The position numbers were made by a program, and so were the translations under genes. The notes below the pieces were generated by a model that was given only the letters and a program-made list of their open reading frames with translations, did not search any database and was not told where the DNA came from. A stretch of DNA of 64,000 bases, taken from NCBI GenBank assembly GCA_037893245.1, contig JBAIAA010000700.1, forward strand, positions 372,001-436,000, given 5' to 3'. Positions 1 to 12,919 of this stretch are shown here, one piece after another; within the stretch, counting starts at the first letter, position 1; every line of letters starts with the position of its first letter. Source of the stretch: Crossaster papposus. Lineage: Eukaryota > Echinodermata > Asteroidea > Velatida > Solasteridae.

Positions 1-458
1 TAGAGTGGATAATAAATAAATTGAATTGAAAACATAGGTAAGCAAAAGTGCCTTCCAAAATCTCCACACGGAAGCTGCGCGCAAATTTACGCGCAGCTCG
101 CAAAGTGACAAAAATTATATTAAAACAAGATCAGTCTGGTTCCCAGACTAAATGTTTTTGACATTTTGTTTATGAATATTAATTAAGACAATTTAGAACA
201 TTCCAATTTAGATGTTTGGGTATATTCAGGGAGCAAACTATTAAAGGAGGTTTTTTAGACTCTTGGTGGCAGCAGACACACTCTTTCCTTTCCTATTGTA
301 TAAGTCATTTCGAACATTACTTTTAACATGATATTGTTATGGTAATGAAAAAAACATTTCCACTGATGTCCCCCCATTACAATGCCCCACCAGTTTAAAA
401 TATTGCCTCTGTTTTGATAACAAAATATGCTTTGTTCTGCTTTGTATTTTGTACTTGC

Positions 459-2307
459 ATTATACAGCAGACCGCCAATTGCTGGCCCGATTGCAAACGA
501 CAATCCTCCTGTCATCTCGATTAAACTCTGTTTACAAACAAATAAAATAATAATTAATCACAAATAAAATAATAATCTTTCACCGATCTAACACAAACAC
601 TGATCTAACACTGTTTACTCATAATTGTTAACACTAATCCCCGGCTACTGTGTAATCTGACACGTCACACCTCTATCACACCAACACAACACCAACAACA
701 CCAAATTGTGTTAATAATATACACCTACCTAAAACAAGTAACGTGCCTAATGTCACCGTTGTTTCCACACTGGTACAGTAAAAGGTAGAATACACTAATT
801 CTTTTACTACTGATTTATTAATAAATACCTTACTTATTTGAAAGTAAATAATGAATCTAGGCATCCAGCAAAATGACTGTGCTAAATATCCTGTAATTGA
901 TCAGAAAAATTGAATTTTATAAAACAAATTCACAATCGCCGAACGGCGATCCCCCCAAAAAACCAAGAACTGCCCGAATCCGGTTGAAAACGAACACCGT
1001 TTGTCTTGTTTGTTTTGTAGTAAAACTTCAGGCAGGCCTGTTAAACGATATTTACTATAAAATACAACCCCCCCTTAAATTCACCAATTCCTGATAATTC
1101 AAGCAATCACAAATGGTGTATCCTACCTTTGAAATGACAGGGTATTAACCAACGATCGATACATCGGCCTTGTACCAATCTCACATCAATATTACACCGA
1201 TATCACCCATCCGCATCCCCAGGATGTTTATTATTATTGACATCTCCAACACCCACACATACAGGCACAAAATAATACCAATCATAATTAGAAGATTTAC
1301 CATTGCCGTTCCGACGTTGTCGGGAAAGTTCAACGTCACAATGGCCCCGGATGAAGTCAATACAGCCGAGCTGCCTAGCCCCTCTAAGAGCCTCAAGGCG
1401 AAACTGAACCCAATGAAAGTTGCTTTGGTTGGCATCTGATTAACAAACCTGCAATAGATGATCGACCAGAGTTAGTCGAACTACAGTTAATATAGTTCTT
1501 GATCGAACTTTTGGAAATGTGAAGTAACGGATTGTTGGGCTCGAAACGCCATAATGTTTATTGTTAAAAGGGTATTCATATCATGCCTGAATTTTTGCAT
1601 TTTTGTACAAGTTTGGATTACTTTTCTTTTTATATAGGCCTATATACATATATATTTTTTTTTAATTATTTTTTGTTATTTATTTTTCAAATTTTTTTTT
1701 AGGAGGGTGTGTGTGTGCGTTTGTTTTTGATTGAAATAGGGGACGTATGACAAAGGGAACAATGGGGTCCCCTATTCCGCAAAGGTCCCCGATTCAGACT
1801 CGTGTGCAAATCCTATGGCGATCATCCGAAAACGTTAGAGTACAAACAAAAGAGGGAAGACGGTCGGACAATGCCCCGTCCCCTATTGACGGCATTTACC
1901 CACTTGCGTGTGTGTGTGCGTGTGTAATGACCGGCAATCGTGGTCGTCGGACAAAAGAATTGGGAGTCAAACAATGGGTCCACGATTGACAAAACGTCCA
2001 CGATCTTTTCCCGTGTACAAATCCTATGGCGATCATCAAAAAACGTTAGAGTATAAACAAAAGAGGGAAGACGGTCGGACAATACCCCGTCCACGATCGA
2101 AGGCCATTACACACTTGTGTGCGTGCGTTTGTTTTTGATTGAAATAGGGGACGTATGACAAAGGGAACAATGGGGTCCCCGATTCAGACTCGTGTGCAAA
2201 TCCTATGGCGATCATCCGAAAACGTTAGAGTACAAACAAAAGAGGGAAGACGGTCGGACAATGCCCCGTCCCCTATTGACGGCATTTACCCACTTGCGTG
2301 TGTGGGT

Positions 2308-2349
<42 letters not shown>

Positions 2350-4629
2350 GACCACCTCGATGGGCTTTCGATTAGCTCAATTGACATGTGAACCATTATC
2401 ATTGTGCGCTTGCGCAATTTAAAATACCCAAGTTGCTTAATTTAGCAGAAGATAGATTTCAAACTATTCATTAAAAAAATTGCTCACCCGAACAATATAT
2501 TACATCCACCAGTGACGAACCCTCCGGCCAGAAAAAACAAACCGAGCGCCGCAAGTAGGTATCTGTACAAGGTAAAACAAGTAGGCTCGTTCATGCCAAA
2601 AACAAATACTAGGATGTAGGCCTGGTTGTTTTTAAAAGAGAATCTGAATGAAAAGCCACGGACCAGGATTTGTATGCCGTTATAAATGGATCGCTAACAA
2701 TTCTTGTTAACACTACAAAGTTATACCAGTATGAAGTTAACTCTTTTGTTGTAACAGTTTAGGACAATTCAATTTTGTTATAAGCAATATTTTCGTATAG
2801 AAACTTGTAATAACGGGTTTGGACCGTACAACAGTGCTAATCTAGTTTGAAGTGTGACATTATAGGTTAATTGGGTAATACAATAATGATGACCATTGAT
2901 GATAAAATGGGGTTTAAAATAAAGAAAAACCTACAATTCTGCCCCAAATCGGCGAGCCAATTGCGCCTGACAAGGAAAATGCGCTAAACACGAGTCCAAT
3001 AACAGTCTGTGATACTCCTCTTGACACGGCCTGTTAAAAGAAAAAAAAAAAAATATTGCTGCAGAGATTCAATTCCTTTTTTTTTTTATTTCAGAAAAAA
3101 ATCCGAAGACACCTAACGTTAAGGCTACAACCAAATAAATAGGCCAAACATCCGTCCGCAGAGCTCAATAATAAAAAGTTATGTACACTACAATTATTCT
3201 TTGTTAGATATAGTTCTAATAACCATGACATTTGGTAATTGAAAAATTTGGTTATTTTTCAAAATGGCTACTTTTCTAGTTTGGGAAACCTCACTGGTTC
3301 ATAGGGGTTGGCTCCTTTGGGTAAAAATTTATCAAAATTTATCACTTCCTTAGAAACAAAAATTACTCGGTTTACTGTCTACAAGATGTTCATTTTGATA
3401 AGGACACGGAACATCTTGTTAGAAGCGAATGGGGCTTGGAATGCTTCTTCAGTTCTTTTAGAAGTAATTCTAGGGGAGTTGCTATTCTTTTTAATAATAA
3501 TTTTGAGTATAAAGTTAATAGTGTTAAAAATGACGACAATGGCAACTTATTAATTATCGACTTGGAAATTGGGGAGTATAGAATTACTCTAGTCAACCTG
3601 TATGGTCCAAACAACGATGACCCTGGTTTTTACGAAGAAATCTGTACTACTTTGAACGATTTGGATAATACTCATGCTATTTTGTGTGGTGACTGGAATT
3701 TGATTTTAAATGAAATTGTTGATTGTTGATATTTACCCTCCAACTTGAGAAATATGCATCCTCGAGATATTTACTTTGTTATAAATGACCAAGTTTTTTT
3801 CGAAATGTTATTAATGAAAATAAGATCGAAAACGATTTCTTATTCTGTCTGGAAGAAGAAAGAAACCAGAAAAACAGAGTGCAAGCTTGAGAAAGAGATA
3901 AGTATTTTGTCCAATAAAGTTTCACAAGGGGATCTTGAATCGGTTGATTGTTTAAATGCTATGCAGGCCGACCTTGTGGACCTCCGGAAAAGAGAAATGG
4001 AGGTTTTTTTAATTAGATCTAAGACTCGTTGGATGGAGAATGGGGAAAAACCTTCTAAGTACTTTTTAAACTTGGAAAAACGTAATTTTGTTAATAAATC
4101 GATTAAGTGTGTTATTAATGATGCTAATTGTAGATTTACAAGTTCTAAAGAAATCGTAAAAGAGGCTCAGAGACTGAAGAGGAGACATTAGTCCATCTCA
4201 TTTGCTCCTGTACTTATACAATCTCCTTTTGGTCTTCGGTATTTTCATGGATTAAGGAGAAAACCAATTTTTCTATTACACTGGACAATGAAGTATTTTT
4301 ATTTGGTAATACTAACGTTAATAGCAAAGTGGTTAATTTGATCTTATTGATATGTAGATTTCATGTCTATAAAATGAAAATGAATGGAAAATGTCCATCA
4401 CTTTTAGTGTTAAAAAAAGATGTGAAGAATTACTACTCGATGGAAAAATTAATGTTTTACAGTAATGGAGTTGGCTTCAAATTTTATCAGAAATGGGATT
4501 CTTTTTTGACGTTATGTCAAGGTTAATTTATTTTCAATATTAATGGATTTGTAACTTGTACCTGTCACTTAACATTGTTTGTATGGTTATTGAAAAAAGA
4601 GACAGTGAGCAATAAATAAGATTCCCTGG

Positions 4630-4660
<31 letters not shown>

Positions 4661-5116
4661 ATCAAAAAATGTCCACCCACCAACAATTGAAATGACATTT
4701 TGGTGAAGCCTAAACACCTGTGAGAGTTCCAAGTATTAAGAAAATAGATTTTAAAATTATGGGCATTTAGCATAAGTGTCTATGTATATGAATGTATCTG
4801 CACCACCCCACATCATGGCGGGTAAAATCAATATAAAATTTGGCCCGTTTGGAATACTCACCTCATTGGGGAAGAAGACGACCAAGATGGAATAGGGCAT
4901 CATGTTTGCAAATGACGCGAGTATAGCGCTGGCAAACGTGGCTTTCTGTCGGAAGGTGTAACGAGTCTTGGCGGGTTCCTCATTGGAGATTTGGTCAGTT
5001 CCCGGTTCTGCTACATCCTGATTGGCCAAAGTGATTTCGTTGGGCGGGGCCTCTTGGCTTGAATTTGCATGTTCTATCGACGGCGAGGCAGGATTGTCGT
5101 CACCCTTGCTATCCAT
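459..5116 (-). CDS. slc18b1: SLC18B1-like vesicular amine transporter, copy A (exons 1-5 only, partial)
   Basis: This is the 5' half of an MFS transporter gene; exons 6-13 lie beyond the left edge. Coding exons on the minus strand are 4862-5116, 2935-3030, 2488-2562, 1301-1448 and 459-527. Exon 1 starts with a good initiation context (GCCATGG) and encodes an acidic cytosolic tail and TM1 ending FFPNE. Exon 2 encodes AVSRGVSQ and TM2, ending in the MFS motif-A sequence WGRI. Exon 5 ends with the antiporter motif GPAIGGLLYN followed by a GC donor (GCAAGT). Exon 3 is 75 nt instead of the 74 nt in copies C and D, with one extra T in a T-run. As written this shifts the frame into a TAA, so the copy is either a pseudogene or has a consensus error. 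Intron 1 carries a LINE on the opposite strand. The family (SLC18B1) is known to load polyamines into vesicles by proton exchange; the substrate here is inferred. Confidence 0.8.
1742..2307. repeat. Tandem repeat array in intron 3 of copy A
   Basis: About three diverged units of about 190-210 bp, with the marker TCCTATGGCGATCATC near 1812, 2024 and 2202 and GACGTATGACAAAGGGAACA at 1742 and 2150. Units contain AACGTTAGAGTA and GAGGGAAGACGGTCGGACAAT. The array is absent from the same intron of copies C and D. A core (GTGTACAAATCCTATGG) is shared with the larger array in copy B at 18.1-19.5 kb. Confidence 0.75.
2308..2346. repeat. Poly-G run of 39 nt
   Basis: An uninterrupted G homopolymer at the end of the intron 3 array of copy A. 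A comparable G-run occupies the matching intron of copy B (24840-24890). Its exact length is unreliable in any assembly. Confidence 0.9.
3341..4658 (+). mobile_element. Internally deleted non-LTR retrotransposon (L1/Tx1-like LINE) in intron 1 of copy A
   Basis: Reading from 3343 the plus strand encodes an APE-type endonuclease fragment: a YCLQD(V)H block, RGVAILF, VNLYGPNND and ILCGDWNLIL (to 3726, then a stop). After a break, 3745-4191 encodes the linker/RT-start motif SKTRWMENGEKPSKYFLNLE. At about 4165 it jumps straight to the C-terminal zinc-knuckle region (TEEETLVHLICSC..FW), open to 4523, so most of the reverse transcriptase is deleted. It ends in a 29-nt poly-A (4630-4658). Flanks carry imperfect copies of TTATCAAAA, the expected target duplication, and the undisrupted site is seen in copies B-D. 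It lies antisense to the host gene and is not functional. Confidence 0.85.
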
Positions 5117-5998
5117 GGCTCTGATAAAGTAGGACTGACAGGAAATAGTTTGTTAATATGTTGGTATAAACTAATTTTGTGTCGGAGGGGTGGAGTTGTT
5201 GCAACAAAACTATTAATTATAACTTGGTAATGACGTACTAGCTCACAAGATTCATCTATGGCGAGCCCATTTAACATTTTGATGTAACATTTTTTTCAAC
5301 GTTTCCATTCATTAAAATATGTACAATCATACATAAGTTACCAAGAATTTAACAATACACTTCGTGGTGCGACCGACGAATTCATCGATAGCCAAAAATG
5401 ACAAATAAACAACCGTCAACATGCATGGCGGCTTTGGAATGATTTCCTGTCGCAACTCCTTTTAGGATGTACACCTGCACAACAATTACCAGCATGGCGT
5501 GCAAGTCAACAGGACAGCCTTCGTGAAATGGGTACAAAATTAGTCTGAAAATATGTACAATTGTGGAATTCAATCAGGTGCAAGGGGTACCATAGACCAA
5601 CATTTACTGGTACGGATTCCCCGGCAAATCTAAGGTTATTTTACTTGGAAAGGATGACCACAAATACGTTGAATATAATACAGGGCAAACATAATTATAA
5701 TGATGCTCCTGTACGACAGGTTCCGGGTTCATGGACTTCATGTGGTGGTATCTTGAAGTAACGTACAGTAGGCCAAAAAACCTATGTTCCATAATTCCAA
5801 ACCATTTTTAGTTGATCAGACCTACCCGTACCGTACCTGTGCACACAATTCTCCGCTAGTAGATTCCTCGTACCACGGCCTCAGTCATATGCGTGGTTAA
5901 CAAGTAGAATATTATGAATCGTACAACACGGGTGCCTTAATTCCCTCCCCAAGGACTGTAACTCGCCACAGCGTACACTTCTGTTTAACAATTGCCTA
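5117..5998. other. Upstream flank of copy A, no gene seen
   Basis: Homologous to the upstream flanks of copies C (40352-41230) and D. It includes a block near 5358-5394 (GTGCGACCGACGAATTCATC) also present at about 40590 and 55650. No convincing ORF or RNA gene is visible. Confidence 0.5.
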
Positions 5999-8900
5999 TA
6001 GTAAGGGATGAACGCTAATGTCCCGTGACCAAATCTTGGCAACAAAGGTTTGAAAGTGTTTTGGGCATCCCTGAAGGGTACTGAACAAATTTGGCTTGGG
6101 CTGCCCTCTTCAAAGTTCCGGGCATTTTTGTTAGGGGTCAATTAAGGTCAAACAAGGGTCAAATTTGAAATTTATCCGAATCTGTTCATGAAGCATATCA
6201 AATTAATCGTCTGGTCATCAGAAATCCAAAAATATATAGTTTGCCCTATCTGTGACCTTTCGTTACAGCGCTATGGGGGAAAACGTGACAAAGGTCAACG
6301 CACTTTGATATGGCGGTCAAGTTGACTAAATGGTTAAGATTGTCCGATTTCAATAATTTTGGTGTGTAATTATAGGTTTCCTGACATGACAAATTCAACT
6401 GAACAACTTTTAAAAATCCAAGAGGTCCCCTTGACCTTGAAATTCAAAATGGCTGCCAAAATGAACGTATTTTTCCCATTTTCCCATTCCCAAGACCATA
6501 AAGGCTTAAGTCAAAAACAATCCCAATTGGATTTATAGCCCAATTCCACAAAGTTTTAACTCAATGAAACAGGTTTTAGTATAGTTACCAATGTTACCAC
6601 CTGAAAGACTCAGCTCAGACTTAGGTCTTTCTGGCTTGGTAACTGATTTGCTAATAGTGAGATATGGTTTTCTGGCCTACCCAATTGCCAGAATGTATGC
6701 CATAAAGACTACATAATTCCCCTTCATTCTTAGTTATTTAGACTTGTACCCTCAAATAAAATGATACCTAGGCAATAGGCATGGCAACATGGTAAACATT
6801 CCACAGAGATGAGTGGTTTCAGTAATACTATCGCCACTTGTGAACCCTAATCACTTTAACACTTGACTTCTTGACATGTGACCTTCTTTCTATTAAAATA
6901 CAATAAACCAAAGTTAAGATGATTTAAAAGTGTGTCATTTGCATGTTTGGTGGTTTAAAAACCCATTCATAAATACCTGGGATTATTCATAAATACCTTA
7001 GGCATTCCTATTGGTCGAGAGCCCGTCACGTGGCCGGTATTAAACGGACGATATATACATGGCTGGAAGTGTTTAAACATAGCTGGAATCACCATTCCGT
7101 CCCCAGGGCTCATTTTATTTCCAATCCTGAACCGTACCTCGTCTCCAATAATAAGAGCGGGTAGTGTTGAGCGCGTACAGCTCGACACCTTGGGAACGAG
7201 GTTGCCAATGGCAGTAATAGTCTGGTTCACAGTAAATACGCTTTATTGTATGTATTGTGTAGAGAGCGACAGAGGCGGAAACATGTCATTTGACACAGAC
7301 AGAATGGCGAAACACCGAAATTTACTTGCGACAATTTTCCGGGAATTTCGGGGCTTTTTGGGCTGAATTTTACAAAAAAGGTATTTATGAATGGGAATAA
7401 ATGTGTGTTCGGTCGGTATTAATCACTCTGTTTAATACCGATTGGAGTCTGGGTGCTGGTAATTACCCTCGCCTTCGGCTCGGGTAATTATCAGCACCCA
7501 GACTCCAATCGGTATTAAACAGAGTGATTAAAACCTCTCGAACACACATTTATTTCCCTTATTTAAAAACCCTTGCTCCTACATGGGCTTATCATAATAA
7601 CTTGTTTTTCTGAAGTGAACAGTTTATCAGTCTTCACTAATAAACTGTTCACTTCAGAAAAACAAGTTATTATGATAAGCCCATGTAGGAGCAAGGGTTT
7701 TTAAATAAGGGAATAAATGTGTGTTCGAGAGGTTTTAATCACTCTGTTTAATACCGACCGAACACACATTTATTCCCATTCATAAATACTTTTTTGTAAA
7801 ATTCAGCCCCAAAAGCCCCGAAAATCCCGGAAAATTGTCGCAAGTAAATTTCGGTGTTTCGCCATTCTGTCTGTGTCAAATGACTTGTTTCCGCCTCTGT
7901 CGCTCTCTACACAATACATACAATAAAGCGTATTTACTGTGAACCAGACTATTACTGCCATTGGCAACCTCGTTCCCAAGGTGTCGAGCTGTACGCGCTC
8001 AACACTACCCGCTCTTATTATTGGAGACGAGGTACGGTTCAGGATTGGAAATAAATTGAGCCCTGGGGACGGAATGGTGATTCCAGCTATGTTTAAACAC
8101 TTCCAGCCATGTCTTTATCGTCCGTTTAATACCGGCCACGTGACGGGCTCTCGACCAATAGGAATGCCTAAACTGTCCCAGGTATTTATGAAGTTTTTAA
8201 ACCACCAAACATGCAAATGACACACTTTTAAATCATCTTAACTTTGGTTTATTGTATTTTAATAGAAAGAAGGTCACATGTCAAGAAGTCAAGTGTTAAA
8301 GTGATTAGGGTTCACAAGTGGTGATAGTATTACTGAAACCACTCATCTCTGTGGAATGTTTACCATGTTGCCATGCCTATTGCCTAGGTATCATTTTATT
8401 TGAGGGTACAAGTCTAAATAACTAAGAATGAAGGGGAATTATGTAGTCTTTATGGCATACATTCTGGCAATTGGGTAGGCCAGAAAACCATATCTCACTA
8501 TTAGCAAATCAGTTACCAAGCCAGAAAGACCTAAGTCTGAGCTGAGTCTTTCAGGTGGTAACATTGGTAACTATACTAAAACCTGTTTCATTGAGTTAAA
8601 ACTTTGTGGAATTGGGCTATAAATCCAATTGGGATTGTTTTTGACTTAAGCCTTTATGGTCTTGGGAATGGGAAAATGGGAAAAATACGTTCATTTTGGC
8701 AGCCATTTTGAATTTCAAGGTCAAGGGGACCTCTTGGATTTTTAAAAGTTGTTCAGTTGAATTTGTCATGTCAGGAAACCTATAATTACACACCAAAATC
8801 ATTGAAATCGGACAATCTTAACCATTTAGTCAACTTGACCGCCATATCAAAGTGCGTTGACCTTTGTCACGTTTTCCCCCATAGCGCTGTAACGAAAGGT

Positions 8901-9155
8901 CACAGATATGGCAAACTATATATTTTTGGATTTCTGATGACCAGACGATAAATTTGATATGCTTTAGAACAGATTGGGATAAATTTCAAATTTGACCCTT
9001 GTTTGGCCTTAATTGACCCCTAACAAAAATGCCCGGAACTTTGAAGAGGGCAGCCCAAGCCAAATTTGTTCAGTACCCTTCAGGGATGCCCAAAACACTT
9101 TCAAACCTTTGTTGCCAAGATTTGGTCACGGGACATTAGCGTTCATCCCTTACTA
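5999..9155. mobile_element. Long foldback (inverted-repeat) DNA element, 3.16 kb, 3-bp target duplication
   Basis: Two arms of about 1.5-1.6 kb are near-perfect reverse complements about a centre near 7636. Ends are TAGTAAGGGATGAACG and its complement. CTA is duplicated at 5996-5998 and 9156-9158, and copy C (near 41226) shows the empty site GCCTATTGCATT. The left arm has an extra self-complementary insert (about 7424-7529: AATCACTCTGTTTAATACCG, AGCACCCAGACTCC). Each arm carries a mirrored small ORF (6967-7230 minus, 7939-8220 plus) that I do not regard as a gene. A 3-bp TSD fits a PIF/Harbinger-type non-autonomous element, but no transposase is present. Confidence 0.8.
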
Positions 9156-9542
9156 CTATTGCATTTATGCTTTCCATTCGTTCGATTTTCTTTGCTTTTT
9201 TGCTCAGGCATTGCATACGCTACTTCGCAGTTTCGCCTGAATACAAAAGGGCCTACAGGACACAGCACACTATCAATACCAATGTCGAGTTTACTCGACA
9301 GCGCAACGCAGTGTGCTTCCGTACCAATGTCGAATTTACTCGACAACATAGTGCCTCTGTTTTCGAGAAGCTGCATTATTTTCGTTTGCTGCCCTCTGTT
9401 GTTGAATTTTATATAGTCAGGAAGTCAATTGAGCTAGCTTTACAATGGTGTATAACGCGTGTGGGGTTTCCATTACGATTTTCCGAGAAAAACAACACGC
9501 AACAAATTTTCTTCTGTTTTTGTTGGACAAAATATCACCATT

Positions 9543-9764
9543 ATGGCTGATCGTAACGCGGAAATACTAGCATAGTTATTTGCTGATAGTGACTCCGATA
9601 TAGATTTGGAAAGTTCTGAAGAGAAACTTAGTGAGGATTCCAATGAATCTAGTAAAGTTTCTTCCATGTCTACGTCGTCGTTTGACTTTGATATGCCTGG
9701 TCATAGTGCTACTACAACGGCCCGCCGTGGACGGGGTGCCGGTGGTAGCCGGGGTGCCGTTTGA
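9543..9764 (+). pseudogene. Transposase-like N-terminal fragment (piggyBac-like acidic N-terminus), with a stop
   Basis: From the ATG at 9543 the frame reads MADRNAEILA, a TAG, then LFADSDSDIDLESSEE, a Ser/Asp/Glu-rich stretch and ARRGRGAGGSRG before TGA at 9762-9764. A short N-terminus of this sort (MADR..EIL..L..DSDSD) is typical of piggyBac-type and related domesticated transposases. No catalytic core follows. The surrounding 9.26-10.0 kb is absent from the matching spacers of copies B and C, so this is a relic insertion. Family call is tentative. Confidence 0.4.
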
Positions 9765-12700
9765 CGCGCCGGGCCTTGGGTAGCTGGTGTCGCTGGTGTA
9801 TTTTTATATAACTACATTTTGTTCTATTTGTATAACAACTAACAGATATGAAAGACCATTTCATTGCCTACAAATAATATACACAATGATTTTTGGTAAA
9901 ACGAAGTCTTCAAATGGAAAATTGAGGTTTACAAATAGTAAACGCTGCAAGTTGCATAAAACAGTGCGTTGTGTGAAAGAATGTATAACACAAACACAGT
10001 ACCTTTATTAATAAATCCCTATTCTATTCATCAGTCGAGTCGGTTGACTGCTTTTTAGTACTGGTAATGCCCATGTACATTTTGTACATCTCGTCGTTAT
10101 TCAGTTCTATTTCCCCCACTGATAATATACTCGATTAGTAATGATATTTGGGAGGACTATTCGCCTAATTTGTACTACACTTTCAGTTGAACTTCCCGTT
10201 GTCTTTTGTTTTCAATTCTGGCGAATTTCAATTCATTAAAACCACAAACATACACTGGTTTTGCATGCATAAAATGGACCCCTCCCCGGGGTCGAACCTC
10301 AGAAACTGAGGTTCCAGAAAATGTCTAAGATTAGGCTCGGTACTGGTATTACGTTTAACTATGTTTTTTTTTTTTTTTTTAACTCGGAAAGGACCGCAAA
10401 TACAAGTATTTTTAAAGGTTTGGTTTTAGAGCTTATTATACATGCCGTTTCTTTTATTCAGAATATGATTGCAAACTTGCACATAAATATTCTTGTCCGC
10501 TACAGAGTGCTATTCTAAATCTGCCACTGCATGGTGACTAAAGCCTGCACGCTGCTGCCATTAAACTCTGTAACAATTAATAGTTGCCTTATAAAGTTAT
10601 AGTATCCGCCGCTCACTGCAGCTTTATGCAAAAATATATACTCATCTTGTTTTGCTAGTTGTTTCATTATGTAGAGCGCTGTGATACTGCATGTATGAAT
10701 AGTTGGAGATCTCTGTATTATTATCATTATAGGTCTAGGTTGCATGGTGTAGCAATTACAAGTGAAATCTGGTGTCTCTGTTAGCTTTTCCCTGTACATG
10801 TAACATGCACAATAACCCATCTGCGTTCACCATTTGTGTGTTTTTTAACTGCATGTGTTAAGCAACACAAACATGTGATATACATGTAGATATGAATCTA
10901 TTTAAACATTTTGACATTGTGTCCCAATTTAGACCCATTTTTATTTACAGAAAGACCAACAAAATAAACAGCAAGACATTTGAAAACCCATTATTGGCTT
11001 CCAAGGAAATTTTGCTTTGATACAAACAAATCCCATCTATAGGCAGGTTAAGGGGCTGGGGAAATTTTTAGCTGTCTGCTTTATATATACTGAAGAAACT
11101 ATCTCAGGGCATGCCCTACCCGAGGCTGGAGACATTCCTTTATCTTGGGTAATAGGGGGACCCACTCCTAACTACCCAGGGGTCTATTTGGTTACACAGC
11201 AAACACAGCAAAAAAAACACACACATGTATGTTTTACTAAAAGAAATAAAATAAAAAGGGGGACTACTCTAATCAAGTGCATTAAAGTAAAACATTTACT
11301 GCCACCGCTGATCATTGACCACTTAGTCATTTTGATAGTTAGGCCCTTTTTATTAGACCAAAACAAACGTAGTATGTACAAACAAACAATAAACAACCCA
11401 ACACCCCCACAACCAAATAAAAATAGCGTTTGCTGTCTTGGTTTTAATTGTTATTATTGTGAATAAATATGTCCCTCATTGGTTAAATAAGTTTGGCATT
11501 GCACCGAAGAAAACGCTCGGCATTTATTTTTTCACAACTGATCAAGCACTTGTAATGTTACATTCCATAAACAGAGTAAATACGCGACATCGCGTATTTG
11601 TATGTTGACACAATTTACTTTACATGTACAGGTACAGAAATGAAAAAATACTAACACTGAGGCAGCGGGTGAATACAGCAAAATATATTACTGTATTACT
11701 TACCTTATAAACTCTGATCTAATCCTGTAAGTTTGCAATTCAATCTAAATACTCTGCTCAAACTCGGGGAACCGCTATCCTAGTGTTATGTTCCTTGCTT
11801 TATGGTAATGCACCGTCCAATCATGGAGGAATTCCTCCATGGTCCAACGCGCTTACAAAGTATAATATGCGGGGAGATTGCACCATCACTGGTAATACAC
11901 AACAGATCAAGCACGTGTAAGGTAACATCCGTACAAAATAGGACTGAACTACCGCATTATATAACGTGTGCATACGTTTTCCGTACGGTGTATTTCGATA
12001 AACAGAGTAAAAACGATCTTCAGTTAACCGCGACATCGCGTATGTTGACACAATTTACTTTACATGTACAGGTACAGAACTTATAAACAAATACTAACAC
12101 TGAGCAACGGGTGAATACAGCAAAATATATTACTATATTACTTACCGTATAAACTCTGATCTAATCCTGTAAGTTCGCAATTCAATCCAAATTACTCTGC
12201 TCAAACTCTGGGAACGTGAACCGCTATCCTAGAAATATGTTTCTTGCTCTATGTTGTGATGCACCGTCCAACGCGCTCACAGCTCAGACTAACTAGTAGT
12301 ATGCGCATATGCGTGGAGATTGCACCATTGCGCTAGTATTGCACCACCACTGGCAATACATTCATAACTAAGGTCAAACTGTGCCAGAAATGTTTATTGT
12401 TCCTTATGGGTGAACTACCCAAATTGAACAGAGAATTTCTCCGCCAGCTCATTAGCATGAAATGTGCCCCCCACAATTTCTTTTGAAAAAGGAGGCCGTT
12501 TGGTGAAAGAAATGGTGGGATTGTGTAAATATAGCATAGGATCAACTCCCTGGTTTTTTAGCTTCAATCTGAGGGCAGACTTGACAAAATTACGGTTGAA
12601 AAATGGGTCAGTCCTCATTGCCCTAAAATCGAGCGTGGAGGGATGCGTGCAGGCTTGGAAAGTTTCACTTTTCGGGAGGCGAGTTTCTTTTGGTGTGAAT

Positions 12701-12919
12701 ATTAAAAAATGTATAATTAGCTAACCTATACTAACAATTGAAAAGAAATGGAAAGATAAAGACCAAGACAATAATCTGATTGTTGTTTGAGAAACCCCAG
12801 TGATGTCAGTGTGCATGAGACTTGGTCCTAAACGTTGTTGATTTTACACTGTTTTCAATGGGACTTGAATTCAACAATTTTTTTATTTCATTCAACAATT
12901 AATGTGAAGAAGTTACAGT
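9765..12919. other. A/B spacer without genes
   Basis: Non-coding sequence shared with other spacers of the array: 10060-10980 matches 41440-42420, and 11030-12850 matches 56360-57870 (for example GCACCGTCCAACGCG and the flank of GAACCGCTATCCTAG). It contains two diverged copies of an approximately 430-bp unit (11640-11900 and 12060-12310, marked by AATACAGCAAAATATATTAC). No ORF resembles a known protein. Confidence 0.5.

Noticed and set aside
897-1094. 65-codon ORF shared with 23755-23949 (TNSQSPNGDP...)
   Set aside because: Homologous intron 4 sequence of copies A and B; frames differ by indels and it is lost in C and D.
6967-8220. Mirror ORFs of 87 and 93 codons (MNQTITAIGNLVPKV...)
   Set aside because: They are the same sequence in the two arms of the foldback element; no recognisable domain and no upstream gene structure.
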